Source of the DNA: an uncultured Pseudomonadota bacterium
GTDB taxonomy: Bacteria > Pseudomonadota > Gammaproteobacteria > Burkholderiales > Thiobacillaceae
Length of the DNA: 38,508 bases
Direction of reading: 5' to 3'
Assembly: GCA_903835655.1 (NCBI GenBank)
Contig: CAILNT010000002.1
Coordinates: forward strand, 1-38,508
In this document: positions 18,611 through 26,227 of the stretch, in pieces
How the letters are laid out: every line of letters begins with the position of its first letter
Position numbering within the stretch: the stretch's first letter is position 1
The notes under the pieces: generated by a model
The model's input: only the letters and a program-made list of their open reading frames with translations
Database searches by the model: none
Told to the model about the DNA's origin: nothing
Program-made: the position numbers and the translations under genes

Positions 18611-19082
18611 AGATGATGTGGACAAAGCTGTGTCCCCTAAATTCGCTCTGACACCTGATGCAGCAAGGCTTGCCGTGCCCATGCTGCGTATCTACAGGCT
18701 TTCCGACGGTGGCGGGCTGTATCTGGAAGTCCACCCCAACGGCGGGAAGTTCTGGCGCTTCAGATACCGTTACGACGGAAAGCAGAATTCCGTTTCGTGT
18801 GGCGTCTTTCCTGCCGTCCAAATTGAAGAGGCAAGGACGTTGCGCGGTGCTTTTAGCGACATGCTGGCGAACGGCATCAACCCAAGCGCACACATCAAAG
18901 CCGAACGGGCAATGCAAGCTGTTCCCGTCGCACCGGCCCGTTTCACCCTGGATAGCGCGGGCGCGCTTTCCTTCCGTCTTGCAAGCCGCCGGCTATCCCT
19001 GACCCCTGCCGAAACGCTCGAACTTCGCGCCTTTCTGGACGCAACCCGCGCCGTCATTCCGAAGGAGACACCATGCCCCTGA
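18600..19082 (+). CDS. Stand-alone integrase arm-binding domain protein
   Basis: A 160-residue protein whose N-terminal half (about residues 25-100) is a DUF4102-type arm-binding domain: LSDGGGLYLEVHPNGGKFWRFRY, then GVFPAVQIEEAR and ANGINPS. It has no catalytic domain of a tyrosine recombinase. The C-terminal 50 residues contain SFRLASRRLSLTPAETLELRAFL-like sequence I cannot assign. A GAGGGG ribosome binding site precedes the ATG at 18600. The end overlaps the integrase start by 10 bases, so the two are co-translated. It could compete for or modulate arm-site binding, as an excision or expression control factor; this is inference. Confidence 0.75.
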   Translation: MRVTDDVDKAVSPKFALTPDAARLAVPMLRIYRLSDGGGLYLEVHPNGGKFWRFRYRYDGKQNSVSCGVFPAVQIEEARTLRGAFSDMLANGINPSAHIKAERAMQAVPVAPARFTLDSAGALSFRLASRRLSLTPAETLELRAFLDATRAVIPKETPCP

Positions 19083-20284
19083 CCGATACCGCCATCCGCA
19101 ACGCCAAGCCCGGCGAGAAGCCGGCCAAGATATTCGATGAGCGCGGCCTGTTCCTGCTTGTTACCCCTGCCGGGGGTAAGTGGTGGCGACTGCGCTACAA
19201 GTTCGACGGCAAGGAAAAGCTGCTCTCCCTGGGCACCTACCCCGACACCGGCTTGAAGGATGCTCGCACCAGGCGCGACGATGCCCGCAAGCTGCTGGCC
19301 GATGGCATTGACCCCGGCGAGAACCGCAAGGCGGTGAAGGCGGCGAGACAGGAACGGGCGGCAAACAGCTTTGAAGTGGTGGCGCGGGAGTGGTACGCCA
19401 AGCAAGCCCCCAACTGGGCGGAACACCACGGCGACCGCATCATCCGGCGCTTCGAGCGGGATATTTTTCCCTGGATCGGTGGGCGGCCGATTGCCGACGT
19501 GACCGCCCCCGAACTGCTGGCGGCGGTGCAACGGATTGAAAACCGGGGCGCACTGGAAACCGCGCACCGGGCGCTTGGCAACTGCGGGCAGGTATTCCGC
19601 TATGCGGTGGCAACCGGCCGGGCGCTACGCGATCCATCCGGCGACCTGCGCGGCGCACTGCCCCCGGTGAAGGGCGAACACTTCGCGGCCGTGACCGAAC
19701 CCATACAGGCGGCGCAACTGCTGCGCACACTGGACGGCTACCAGGGCACCCTGACCGTTGCTTGTGCCCTACGCCTTGCCCCGCTGGTATTCGTGCGCCC
19801 CGGCGAACTGCGCACGGCGGAATGGGCGGACATTGATCTTGAAACGGCGGAATGGCGTTACCACGTCACGAAAACCGACTCTGACCATATCGTCCCCCTG
19901 GCATCGCAAGCGGTGGCGATCCTGCGAGAGCTTCACGCCCTGACGGGCACCGGGCGCTTCGTCTTCCCTGGCGCGAGAAGTAACGGGCGGCCAATGAGCG
20001 ATAACGCCATCCTGGCGGCAATGCGGCGCATGGGCATCGGCAAGGACGAAATGAGCGGGCACGGCTTCCGGGCGATGGCCAGAACCATCCTTGATGAAGT
20101 GCTGGGCTTCCGGCCTGACTTCATCGAACACCAGTTGGCCCATGCCGTGAAAGACCCGAACGGCCGCGCCTACAACCGGACGGCGCACCTGGGCGAGCGG
20201 CGGAAGATGATGCAGGCGTGGGCGGATTACCTGGACAAACTGAAAGCCGGCGCGGACGTGTTGCCGTTCCAGCGGGCGGCGTGA
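19073..20284 (+). CDS. Tyrosine-type integrase, P4-like
   Basis: A 403-residue site-specific recombinase that inserts and excises the element. It has an N-terminal DUF4102 arm-binding domain (about 1-90: LTDTAIRNAKP, DERGLFLLVTPAGGKWW), a core-binding domain (about 95-185) and a catalytic domain. The catalytic residues Arg242 (RPGEL), a lysine in TKTDSDHIVPL, His330-x-x-Arg333 (HGFR), a histidine in HQLAH and nucleophile Tyr367 are all present, so it should be active. It lies next to ssrA, its presumed target. The ATG at 19073 has GAAGGAG a few bases upstream. Confidence 0.95.
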   Translation: MPLTDTAIRNAKPGEKPAKIFDERGLFLLVTPAGGKWWRLRYKFDGKEKLLSLGTYPDTGLKDARTRRDDARKLLADGIDPGENRKAVKAARQERAANSFEVVAREWYAKQAPNWAEHHGDRIIRRFERDIFPWIGGRPIADVTAPELLAAVQRIENRGALETAHRALGNCGQVFRYAVATGRALRDPSGDLRGALPPVKGEHFAAVTEPIQAAQLLRTLDGYQGTLTVACALRLAPLVFVRPGELRTAEWADIDLETAEWRYHVTKTDSDHIVPLASQAVAILRELHALTGTGRFVFPGARSNGRPMSDNAILAAMRRMGIGKDEMSGHGFRAMARTILDEVLGFRPDFIEHQLAHAVKDPNGRAYNRTAHLGERRKMMQAWADYLDKLKAGADVLPFQRAA

Positions 20285-20354
20285 TTCGACTACTGCAACA
20301 ACACGCGGCGACAAAATACGGCTCACTTCCCCGGCCGTGTTAAATTTGCATTGG

Positions 20355-20368
20355 GCGTCAATGGACGC
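20355..20368. promoter_or_regulatory. Dyad in the integrase-AlpA gap
   Basis: GCGTC-AATG-GACGC is a perfect 5-bp inverted repeat in the 113-base AT-rich gap before the AlpA-type gene, followed by an AT-rich stretch. It could be an operator or a weak terminator of the integrase transcript (a T run follows some bases later). No clear promoter hexamers are matched to it. Confidence 0.3.
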
Positions 20369-20397
20369 ACTTTTCATATTTTTTTGGAATTGTCAGC

Positions 20398-20871
20398 ATG
20401 CTCACATTGAAGACACCTAGAGCCAGCCTCCTTAAACCCCTTGCAGGGACAGGCGGTTTCCTGGATCAGATGGCACGGATTTTCGTGTATGAACCGCGCG
20501 CTCGTACCACGATTACCAATGAATCCAACTTGACGGGCGGCGAGTCTGTTGGCGGTTCATCTATGGCAAGTGTGGCACCGGCCGAATCTTCTGATGATGA
20601 TGGCGGCGGTGATGATGACCCCGACCCAGAGCGACGTAAGGTATCGCCCCGCAAATCAAAGCAATCATCGAACACCCCCGAAGTCTGCAATGGACTTCCG
20701 TCTGATGGCTTCGTCAGACTCCCGCAAGTTCTCGCTCTAATCCCCGTTTCAAAATCTAGTTGGTGGGCCGGCTGTAAATCAGGCCGATACCCAAAACCAA
20801 CAAAACTCGGGCCGCGTACTACGGCCTGGCGAGTGGATGACATCCGCGCCCTGATTCAGTCCGTCGGCTGA
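20398..20871 (+). CDS. AlpA-type HTH regulator with acidic N-terminal extension
   Basis: The last 55 residues form an AlpA/excisionase-like winged HTH: FVRLPQVLALIPVSKSSWW, then GRYPKPTKLGPRTTAWRVDDIRALI. Proteins of this type activate integrase genes or act as excisionases in P4-like elements. The first 100 residues are unusual: low in structure, with an acidic run SDDDGGGDDDPDPE followed by a basic stretch. Starts at 20470 and 20563 would shorten this part and no start has a strong ribosome binding site, so the length is uncertain. It heads the replication operon of the element. Confidence 0.75.
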   Translation: MLTLKTPRASLLKPLAGTGGFLDQMARIFVYEPRARTTITNESNLTGGESVGGSSMASVAPAESSDDDGGGDDDPDPERRKVSPRKSKQSSNTPEVCNGLPSDGFVRLPQVLALIPVSKSSWWAGCKSGRYPKPTKLGPRTTAWRVDDIRALIQSVG

Positions 20872-20883
20872 AAGGGGGCGATC

Positions 20884-21111
20884 ATGACCACAAAAGAAAA
20901 CGCCCCTGGGCAAGAGGGGCGCGGGCAAAGCACTTCAGACACCCGCGAGCATACCGAATTCCCCACCGACAAGCGCGGCCTGCCGATCTTCGACCATGCG
21001 GCGCTGGAAGTGCTGAAAGCCTGGCGCTACTTCTCCACTGTTCCCGGTGATCTGCCGGCCATCGTGGCGGCGCTGCTGGTGATTGCCTGGGCAATCAAGG
21101 GGCGGCTATGA
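20884..21111 (+). CDS. Small protein with a C-terminal hydrophobic segment
   Basis: A 75-residue protein not recognised by name. The first 50 residues are polar. The last 20 (LPAIVAALLVIAWAIKGRL) form a likely membrane segment with positive residues at the end, which suggests a tail-anchored inner-membrane protein. GGGGGCG precedes the ATG. Its stop overlaps the next start by ATGA, which supports it as a real gene in the operon. Confidence 0.6.
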   Translation: MTTKENAPGQEGRGQSTSDTREHTEFPTDKRGLPIFDHAALEVLKAWRYFSTVPGDLPAIVAALLVIAWAIKGRL

Positions 21112-21395
21112 AAACCCCGCAAGTGACCGGCCAATGCGCCGAAGTGCTGACCCTGATTCGCCAGCATCAACCCGTTCTTTCCTTCGTGCTGACGGCAGAC
21201 CATGCGATACCAGAAGCCGCGGCGCGCGTGCATGACCTGCGCAGTATGGGCTTCAACATCGTCACGCGGATTGCCGGAAAGGTGATCTTTCGCGGATGTA
21301 CCAGGCGCAACGCGGCTTTCTATTCCATGGGTTCGCCTGAGTGGCCCTATCCCGGTTTCCTGGATGGTGAGGAAGGGGGCGGCAATGCTGAATGA
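21108..21395 (+). CDS. Winged helix-turn-helix phage-type protein (HTH_39-like)
   Basis: A 95-residue protein with a pattern common in prophages and integrated elements: VLTLIRQHQPVLSFVLTADHAIPEAAARVHDLRSMGFNI is a winged HTH region, followed by a short tail with SPEWPYPGF. Probably binds DNA; role unknown. It overlaps its upstream neighbour by four bases and its downstream neighbour by eleven. Confidence 0.7.
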   Translation: MKTPQVTGQCAEVLTLIRQHQPVLSFVLTADHAIPEAAARVHDLRSMGFNIVTRIAGKVIFRGCTRRNAAFYSMGSPEWPYPGFLDGEEGGGNAE

Positions 21396-23946
21396 ACTGG
21401 AACGCATCCGTGAAGCCTTGCAATTCATTCCGGCCAGTGACCGCGACACCTGGGTGAAGATGGGCATGGCGATCAAGTCCGAAGTCGGGCATGAAGGCTT
21501 CGACGCTTGGGACACCTGGAGCCAGCAAGCCGAATCCTACCGGCCGGCGACGGCGCGGGAAGTCTGGAAGAGCATCAAGGCCGGCGGCGGGGTGAGCATC
21601 GGCACCCTGTACCACGAAGCGAAGGCGGCCGGCTGGCGCGATGATGGGCTGCACCAGGCACCGACCCCCGAAGAGATTGCAGAGCGGCGGCGCATAGCGG
21701 CGGAACGGGCTGTGCGGGAAGAAGCCGAAACGGCGCGCGAACATGCCGAGGCCGCGACCCGGGCGGCGGTGATCTGGAAGGATGCGATGCCGGCGCGCGA
21801 GGATCATGCCTACCTGGCCCGCAAGCGCGTCAAACCAGTCTCGACCTTGCGGGAACTGCCCATCAACCGCCTGGAAATGCTGCTGGGCTACCTGCCCAAG
21901 TCCAAAGGCGAACCCCTGGCCGGGCGCGTGCTGGTGGCCCCGGTGAAGGTGGGCGGCAGGGTTTCCACGGCGGAACTGATCGATGAAGCCGGGCGCAAGT
22001 CGGCAATCTACGGCGGCGCGAAGGCCGGCGGATATTGGGCGGCGCAACTCCTGCCCGATGGCGACGGGGCCGGGCTGAATCTGCTGATCGGTGAAGGCGT
22101 GGCGACATGCCTATCCGCCCGAGAGGCAACCGGACACCCCATTGTTGCGGCGCTATCGGCTGGCAATCTGCCGGCGGTGGCGGCGGTCATACGGGAACGC
22201 TACCCGGCGGCGGCGCTGGTGATCCTGGGCGATCTGGTGAAGGCGACCGGCGAGCCTGATCCTCATGCCATCGAAGCGGCGCGGGCGGTGGGCGGCGTGG
22301 TGGCCATCCCCAACTTCGGCACCGACCGCGATCCCGACATGACGGACTTCAACGACCTGGGGCAACTGTGCGGCCTGGATGCCGTGGGACGCTGCATAGC
22401 GAGCGCGGCGGCACCGGCCGGGGCATCGCATCAAGAACCCGAACGGAACCCGCCAGCGGCCGAATCTGAGGGCGGCGGCTGGCCGGAACCGCAACCGCTT
22501 TCTGCGAAGGCGGAACCGGAACCCTACCCGGTGGATGCACTGCCCGACACCCTGCGGGCAGCGGTGGAAGAGGTGGCCGGCTTCGTCAAGGCACCCGTGC
22601 CGATGGTGGCCTCTTCTGCACTGGCGGCCCTGTCCCTGGCCTGTCAGGCGCATATCGACGCCAAGCGGGCGGAACGGCTACAGGGGCCGGTGGGCCTGTT
22701 CCTGCTGACCATCGCCGATTCCGGCGAGCGGAAATCAACTTGCGACGGCTTCTTCGTGTCGGCAATCCGCCAGTACCAGGATGACCAGGCCGAAGCGATG
22801 AAGCCGGACCTGGAACGCCACAAGGCTGAACTGGATGCCTGGGAGGCTGAACGCGGCGGCATCCTGGCGGCGATCAAGGATGCTGGGAAAGCGGGCAAGC
22901 CCACCAACAAGTTGCGCGCCGATCTGGCCGAACTGCAACACGACAAGCCGGAACCCCCGCGCGTGCCGAGGTTGCTACTCGGGGACGAAACCCCGGAAAA
23001 CCTGGCTTGGAGCCTGGCGCGGCAATGGCCATCGGCCGGCGTGGTTTCCAGCGAGGCCGGGCTGATACTCGGGGCGCATGGCATGGGCAAGGATTCGGTC
23101 ATGCGCAACCTGGGCTTGCTCAATGTCATGTGGGATGGCGGCGTGCACTCCGTGGGGCGGCGGACTTCGGAATCCTTCACGGTCAAGGGCGCGCGGCTGA
23201 CCGTGGCCTTGCAGATTCAGGAACCGACCCTGCGCAGCTTCTTCGATCGATCCGGCGGGCTGGCGCGTGGAACGGGTTTTCTTGCCCGGTTTCTGGTGGC
23301 CTGGCCGGAATCGACACAAGGCTTTCGACCCTTCACCGAAGCCCCGCCGAACTGGCCGCACCTGGCCGCATTCCATCGGCGCATTGCCGCGCTTCTGGCG
23401 AACCCGGTTCCCATGAACGAAGAGGGCGAACTGTCCCCGGCGCTGCTGATGCTGGCACCGGAAGCCAAGGCCGCATGGGTGGCCTTCCATGACGCCATCG
23501 AGGGCGAGCTTGCCAGCGGTGGCGAGCTGTACGACGTGCGGGATGTGGCATCGAAGAGCGCGGATAACGCGGTACGGCTGGCGGCCCTGTTCCAGATGTT
23601 CGAGCACGGCATGGGCGGCGCGGTAGGCCTGGATGCCTTCGAGGGTGCGAGCCGGATAGCAGCCTGGCACCTGAACGAATCGCGGCGCTTCTTCGGGGAA
23701 CTTGCCCTGCCGGCGGAACTGGCGGACGCGGCGCGGCTGGATAGCTGGCTGATCGAGTATTGCCAACGGGAGCGGACACACTTTGTCGGAAAGAACCACA
23801 CTCGCCAGCATGGGCCGCTTCGCAATGGCGATGCACTGGATGCCGCTATCCGGGAGCTTGTTGAACTTGACCGCGTGAGACTGGTGAAGGACGGCAAGCG
23901 GCGAACCATCCAGGTGAATCCGGCGCTGCTGGGGGTGGCGTCATGA
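21385..23946 (+). CDS. Primase-helicase-like replication protein (PriCT-2, Toprim, DUF3987)
   Basis: A large (853-residue) protein likely to start replication of the element. Residues about 1-75 match a PriCT-2 primase C-terminal domain (LQFIPASDRDTWVKMGMAIK, WDTWSQQ). About 225-310 is Toprim-like (LLIGEGVATCLSAREATG, then ALVILGD). From about 375 there is a DUF3987/YfjI-type ATPase-like region with a Walker-A-like IADSGERKST. No archaeo-eukaryotic or DnaG primase core is obvious, so priming activity is not certain. GGAAGGGGG just before the ATG at 21385 decides the start; another in-frame ATG lies 21 bases upstream. The stop overlaps the next gene by ATGA. It occupies the place of the alpha replication protein of phage P4. 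Confidence 0.85.
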   Translation: MLNELERIREALQFIPASDRDTWVKMGMAIKSEVGHEGFDAWDTWSQQAESYRPATAREVWKSIKAGGGVSIGTLYHEAKAAGWRDDGLHQAPTPEEIAERRRIAAERAVREEAETAREHAEAATRAAVIWKDAMPAREDHAYLARKRVKPVSTLRELPINRLEMLLGYLPKSKGEPLAGRVLVAPVKVGGRVSTAELIDEAGRKSAIYGGAKAGGYWAAQLLPDGDGAGLNLLIGEGVATCLSAREATGHPIVAALSAGNLPAVAAVIRERYPAAALVILGDLVKATGEPDPHAIEAARAVGGVVAIPNFGTDRDPDMTDFNDLGQLCGLDAVGRCIASAAAPAGASHQEPERNPPAAESEGGGWPEPQPLSAKAEPEPYPVDALPDTLRAAVEEVAGFVKAPVPMVASSALAALSLACQAHIDAKRAERLQGPVGLFLLTIADSGERKSTCDGFFVSAIRQYQDDQAEAMKPDLERHKAELDAWEAERGGILAAIKDAGKAGKPTNKLRADLAELQHDKPEPPRVPRLLLGDETPENLAWSLARQWPSAGVVSSEAGLILGAHGMGKDSVMRNLGLLNVMWDGGVHSVGRRTSESFTVKGARLTVALQIQEPTLRSFFDRSGGLARGTGFLARFLVAWPESTQGFRPFTEAPPNWPHLAAFHRRIAALLANPVPMNEEGELSPALLMLAPEAKAAWVAFHDAIEGELASGGELYDVRDVASKSADNAVRLAALFQMFEHGMGGAVGLDAFEGASRIAAWHLNESRRFFGELALPAELADAARLDSWLIEYCQRERTHFVGKNHTRQHGPLRNGDALDAAIRELVELDRVRLVKDGKRRTIQVNPALLGVAS

Positions 23947-24551
23947 CACTGGCCGCACTGATCCGAAAAAGAGAATCCGGGAAGGTTGCTACTGCTATTC
24001 CTGCTATTGCTGCTACTCAACCGCGAGAGTTGGCGGCAACCGTAGCAAGAATAGCAACCGTAGCAGTAGCAAACCCCACGGAAACAGAAACCGCGACCGC
24101 TTCCCGCTGGTGGCTGCTGCACTTCCCCGACCGCGAGCCGGTGGAAGTGGCCTGCTTCCCGCCGGCAATTCATGCGGAAATGCTGGAACGTCACCCCGAG
24201 GCCATCGCCGCGGAACCGATCCACCAGGCGACACCGGAACCGGCGCACACGTCCTGCGACACCTGCACCCATGTAACCGGGCGTGTAACCGGGCGCGGCG
24301 GATGCGGCGAGCCGGAAGCGGCTGGCCTGTCCAACGTGGTGGGCGTCGTCGTCTACAGCCCCGACCAGGGAGCTACCTGCCCGGCCTGGCTGGCGATCCT
24401 TCCCGCTGATCTTGAGGTGCGCATCCGGGACATGGCGGCGAGGTGGGACTACTCCGGCGATGACCTGACGCTTGCCCTGGCCGGGCCGCGGGACGATCCG
24501 GCAGGATGGCGGCGCGTGGTGGAAGCGGACGAAAACAAAGGGGATGAATGA
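23943..24551 (+). CDS. Unknown protein with Cys cluster, carries iteron-like repeats
   Basis: A 202-residue protein of unknown function. Residues about 14-50 are low complexity (runs of A, T, I and V) because the DNA there is a mirrored repeat array. The centre has a possible metal site, CDTC followed by GGCG and later TCPAW. The C-terminal part contains LEVRIRDMAARWDYSGDDL and a tryptophan-rich end. It overlaps genes on both sides by four bases. The reading frame may partly serve to carry the repeat array. Confidence 0.65.
   Translation: MTLAALIRKRESGKVATAIPAIAATQPRELAATVARIATVAVANPTETETATASRWWLLHFPDREPVEVACFPPAIHAEMLERHPEAIAAEPIHQATPEPAHTSCDTCTHVTGRVTGRGGCGEPEAAGLSNVVGVVVYSPDQGATCPAWLAILPADLEVRIRDMAARWDYSGDDLTLALAGPRDDPAGWRRVVEADENKGDE
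23987..24071. repeat. Mirrored array of eight TGCTAY hexamers
   Basis: Four direct copies start at 23987, 23993, 24002 and 24011. Four inverted copies start at 24042, 24051, 24060 and 24066. The spacings 6, 9, 9 are mirrored exactly as 9, 9, 6 about a centre near 24029. The two 31-base arms (23986-24016 and 24042-24072) can pair at 25 of 31 positions. This looks like an iteron array or a very large hairpin directly behind the replication gene. Confidence 0.8.
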
Positions 24552-24676
24552 TGGCTGTACCGATGAAAAAACCACCGACACTGAAAACCATCGAAACCCC
24601 TGCACTGGCGCGGCTTCCGGGCGAATCGGCGAGGTACGCACCTGTTTTTTTACCTATTGATTTGGGAAAACGCTGA
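24548..24676 (+). CDS. Small unknown protein, 42 residues
   Basis: A short open frame fills the gap between two genes exactly. It starts in the ATGA overlap with the previous stop, or at the next codon, also ATG. Its TGA overlaps the following start as TGATG. The product is MMAVPMKKPPTLKTIETP and onward to LPIDLGKR, basic and without a membrane segment. The perfect tiling is the main argument that it is real. Confidence 0.55.
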   Translation: MMAVPMKKPPTLKTIETPALARLPGESARYAPVFLPIDLGKR

Positions 24677-25287
24677 TGGGCGGATTCGGTAGCGGCCGGC
24701 GATACGGCAAGAACACCACGGACAGTTATCGCACCCTGGACGTGCGGCGGCTTCAACGGGATGGCCTGCTGATCCCGGGCCATGCCTTCGGCTGGAACTG
24801 GACGCGCAACGGAGAAGTGGTGGCATCCATCCAGATGCGGACGGAAGTTGACCGGCTAATCCTCATGTACTCGCACCGAAGCGGCGGCGGGGAATGGAAG
24901 CGCGAGGAATACCCGGTTTTCCTGGACTGGACGCCCTGCAACTACGGCGGCCGGCGCGCGTGGTTCCGATGCCCGGCGGCAGGGTGTGGGCGGCGCGTGG
25001 CCTTGCTGTATCTCGGAAGCGCGGGCATCTTCGCCTGTCGGCACTGCTACCGGCTGGCCTATCCCGTCGAACGGGAAACCGCCGATGATCGAGCGGCGCG
25101 GCGGGCTGATCGAATCCGGGAACGCCTGGGCTGGCATGTCGGCATCCTGAATCCGAAAGGGTGGAAACCGAAGGGGATGCACTGGCGCACCTTCGAGCGA
25201 CTGGAAGCCGAACACGATGCCTTTGCCGATGTGACCCTGGCCGGTATTGCAAAGCGGTTGCGGTTGAAGATTCCCGGCATGGGGTGA
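24676..25287 (+). CDS. Conserved element protein with zinc-ribbon-like motif
   Basis: A 203-residue protein starting MGGFGSGR, a beginning I recognise from hypothetical proteins of prophages and integrated elements. The centre has paired cysteines (FRCPAAGCGRR, then FACRHCYRL), a likely zinc site of about 30 residues. It is followed by a basic helical region with an arginine-rich run. This suggests nucleic-acid binding; the role is unknown. It is the last gene of element 1. Confidence 0.75.
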   Translation: MGGFGSGRRYGKNTTDSYRTLDVRRLQRDGLLIPGHAFGWNWTRNGEVVASIQMRTEVDRLILMYSHRSGGGEWKREEYPVFLDWTPCNYGGRRAWFRCPAAGCGRRVALLYLGSAGIFACRHCYRLAYPVERETADDRAARRADRIRERLGWHVGILNPKGWKPKGMHWRTFERLEAEHDAFADVTLAGIAKRLRLKIPGMG

Positions 25288-25363
25288 GCCTCGCGCGCGC
25301 TCTTTTTGCCGGGGCGGCGACGGCTGAATCTGTTTCGCCAAATGGGGCAGCCTTAGCCTGGCA

Positions 25364-25383
25364 GGGGTAACTTATGGGGTAAC
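25364..25383 (+). repeat. Right arm-type integrase sites (GGGGTAAC)
   Basis: GGGGTAAC at 25364-25371 and 25376-25383, in the same orientation as the left copies and again 12 bases apart. They lie about 70-80 bases before the proposed right core site. Confidence 0.65.
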
Positions 25384-25436
25384 TGTGAAGCTGGCGAAGA
25401 GACGAATCGCGTATTCATGCGGCTTCCCGGCTGTTA

Positions 25437-25456
25437 TTCGGTAGTCGCCGCCACCA
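25437..25456 (+). other. Candidate attR of element 1
   Basis: TTCGGTAGTCGCCGCCACCA shares TTCG, five bases, CGCCGCC with the tmRNA 3' end at the same spacing, and also ends in ACCA, with TCC missing. The match is 11 of 16 in the core, weaker than a usual duplicate. The arm sites just upstream and the terminator just downstream support the position. Confidence 0.4.
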
Positions 25457-25464
25457 TTCACCCT

Positions 25465-25497
25465 AATCCCAACCCTTATCCGGTTGGGATTTTTTTT
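25465..25497 (+). terminator. Rho-independent terminator at the right end of element 1
   Basis: AATCCCAACC pairs with GGTTGGGATT over a 7-base loop and runs into eight T residues. It may be the displaced original terminator of ssrA, or the end of the element's last transcript. Confidence 0.85.
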
Positions 25498-25708
25498 GGC
25501 TTTTCCCCCCTGAAAAGCGCTGTGGTCTCGCGAGCGTCGGCCACCACCCGCATCCTGCTTCCAGCCCTTCATGGCATCTCTGTCGCAGATATTCTCTGTT
25601 GGTCACGAGAGCGTGCGCGACCCAACTTCCAGTGTTGGCGCGGGTTATCGCGGTGCGGGTTGTTGTTGGGCATTGGTATAGCGATGGCGACTGAGAATGC
25701 AGCAGACG
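25498..25708. other. Non-coding stretch between the two elements
   Basis: Together with the flanking sites, positions 25288-25753 lack a gene. This part has short dyads such as CCAAC-TTCCAGT-GTTGG but no coding frame, RNA gene or promoter that I can support. It may hold the left end of element 2. Confidence 0.4.
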
Positions 25709-25709
25709 T

Positions 25710-25730
25710 AAAAAAACCGCCCAGAGGCGG
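25710..25730 (-). terminator. Terminator of the minus-strand recombinase operon
   Basis: On the minus strand CCGCC-TCTG-GGCGG is followed by a T run of seven. It lies 24 bases after the stop codon of the last gene of the operon. Confidence 0.75.
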
Positions 25731-25753
25731 CCGCTGGCGCTGGTTGCAATGCG

Positions 25754-26227
25754 TCACCCTGGTGGCACAAGTACGCGCAACTGATCGCACCAATTGCTGG
25801 GCATGGGACGACGCATTACTTGCTCCAGCACGACGTCCGGCGCGCCGACCAGCCGCTCCACAACTGCTGGAGCCAACAGGGTCAAGCGCATTAAGCGGCG
25901 CACCTGCGTCACATCGACCCCCTCGGCCTCGGCGATCTCGGCCAGTGTCACGGCCCGCTGCTCGTCCAGCAGTCGCTGCCAGTGATATGCCAAACCCATC
26001 GCACGCAACAATGCCGAGTCTTGTGCTGCTTCACGTGCTTCACGCTCCCGGGCCGCTTCGGACAGGAATTCCTGTGGTGCACCGAGGGGTGTGATCACCT
26101 GTTTCTTGAACCCGCGCTTTACCAACGTCCAGGGTAAGAATGTCTCCAGTCGGACACCGCCTGCCGGGGTGGGTAGTTGATAGGTGACCAGCTCGCCCTT
26201 GGTCCGGCCACGATGCTTCTTGCTCAT
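25754..26227 (-). CDS. HTH protein of the recombinase operon, copy 2
   Basis: A 157-residue protein of unknown function. The C-terminal half has a likely HTH: LAEIAEAEGVDVTQVRRLMRLTLLAPAVVERL, like the region following ParB-type HTH motifs. The N terminus is basic (MSKKHRGRTKG). It is a diverged paralogue of the preceding gene: both share a W-Q-x-L segment, an AEG turn and the string LMRLTLLAP. Its start overlaps the upstream stop by ATGA. It is last in the operon. Confidence 0.7.
   Translation of the reverse strand: MSKKHRGRTKGELVTYQLPTPAGGVRLETFLPWTLVKRGFKKQVITPLGAPQEFLSEAAREREAREAAQDSALLRAMGLAYHWQRLLDEQRAVTLAEIAEAEGVDVTQVRRLMRLTLLAPAVVERLVGAPDVVLEQVMRRPMPSNWCDQLRVLVPPG

Larger units (their letters stand above)
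18453..25456. mobile_element. P4-like integrated element at ssrA
   Basis: About 7 kb, beginning at the tmRNA 3' end. It carries integrase, AlpA-type regulator, primase-helicase and a set of overlapping small genes all on the plus strand, with no capsid, tail or conjugation genes. That content resembles P4-like satellites and small integrative elements. GGGGTAAC repeats with identical 12-bp pairing lie just inside both ends. The right boundary is inferred from these repeats and a short core match and is less certain than the left. Confidence 0.6.

Noticed and set aside
23986-24072. CRISPR-like or simple tandem repeat
   Set aside because: Units are six bases, in mirrored orientation and without spacers; it is a dyad array inside a coding frame.
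25430-25456. Possible 3' end of a tRNA gene (ending in ACCA)
   Set aside because: No complete cloverleaf or T loop can be formed; the tmRNA-like core site explains the similarity better.
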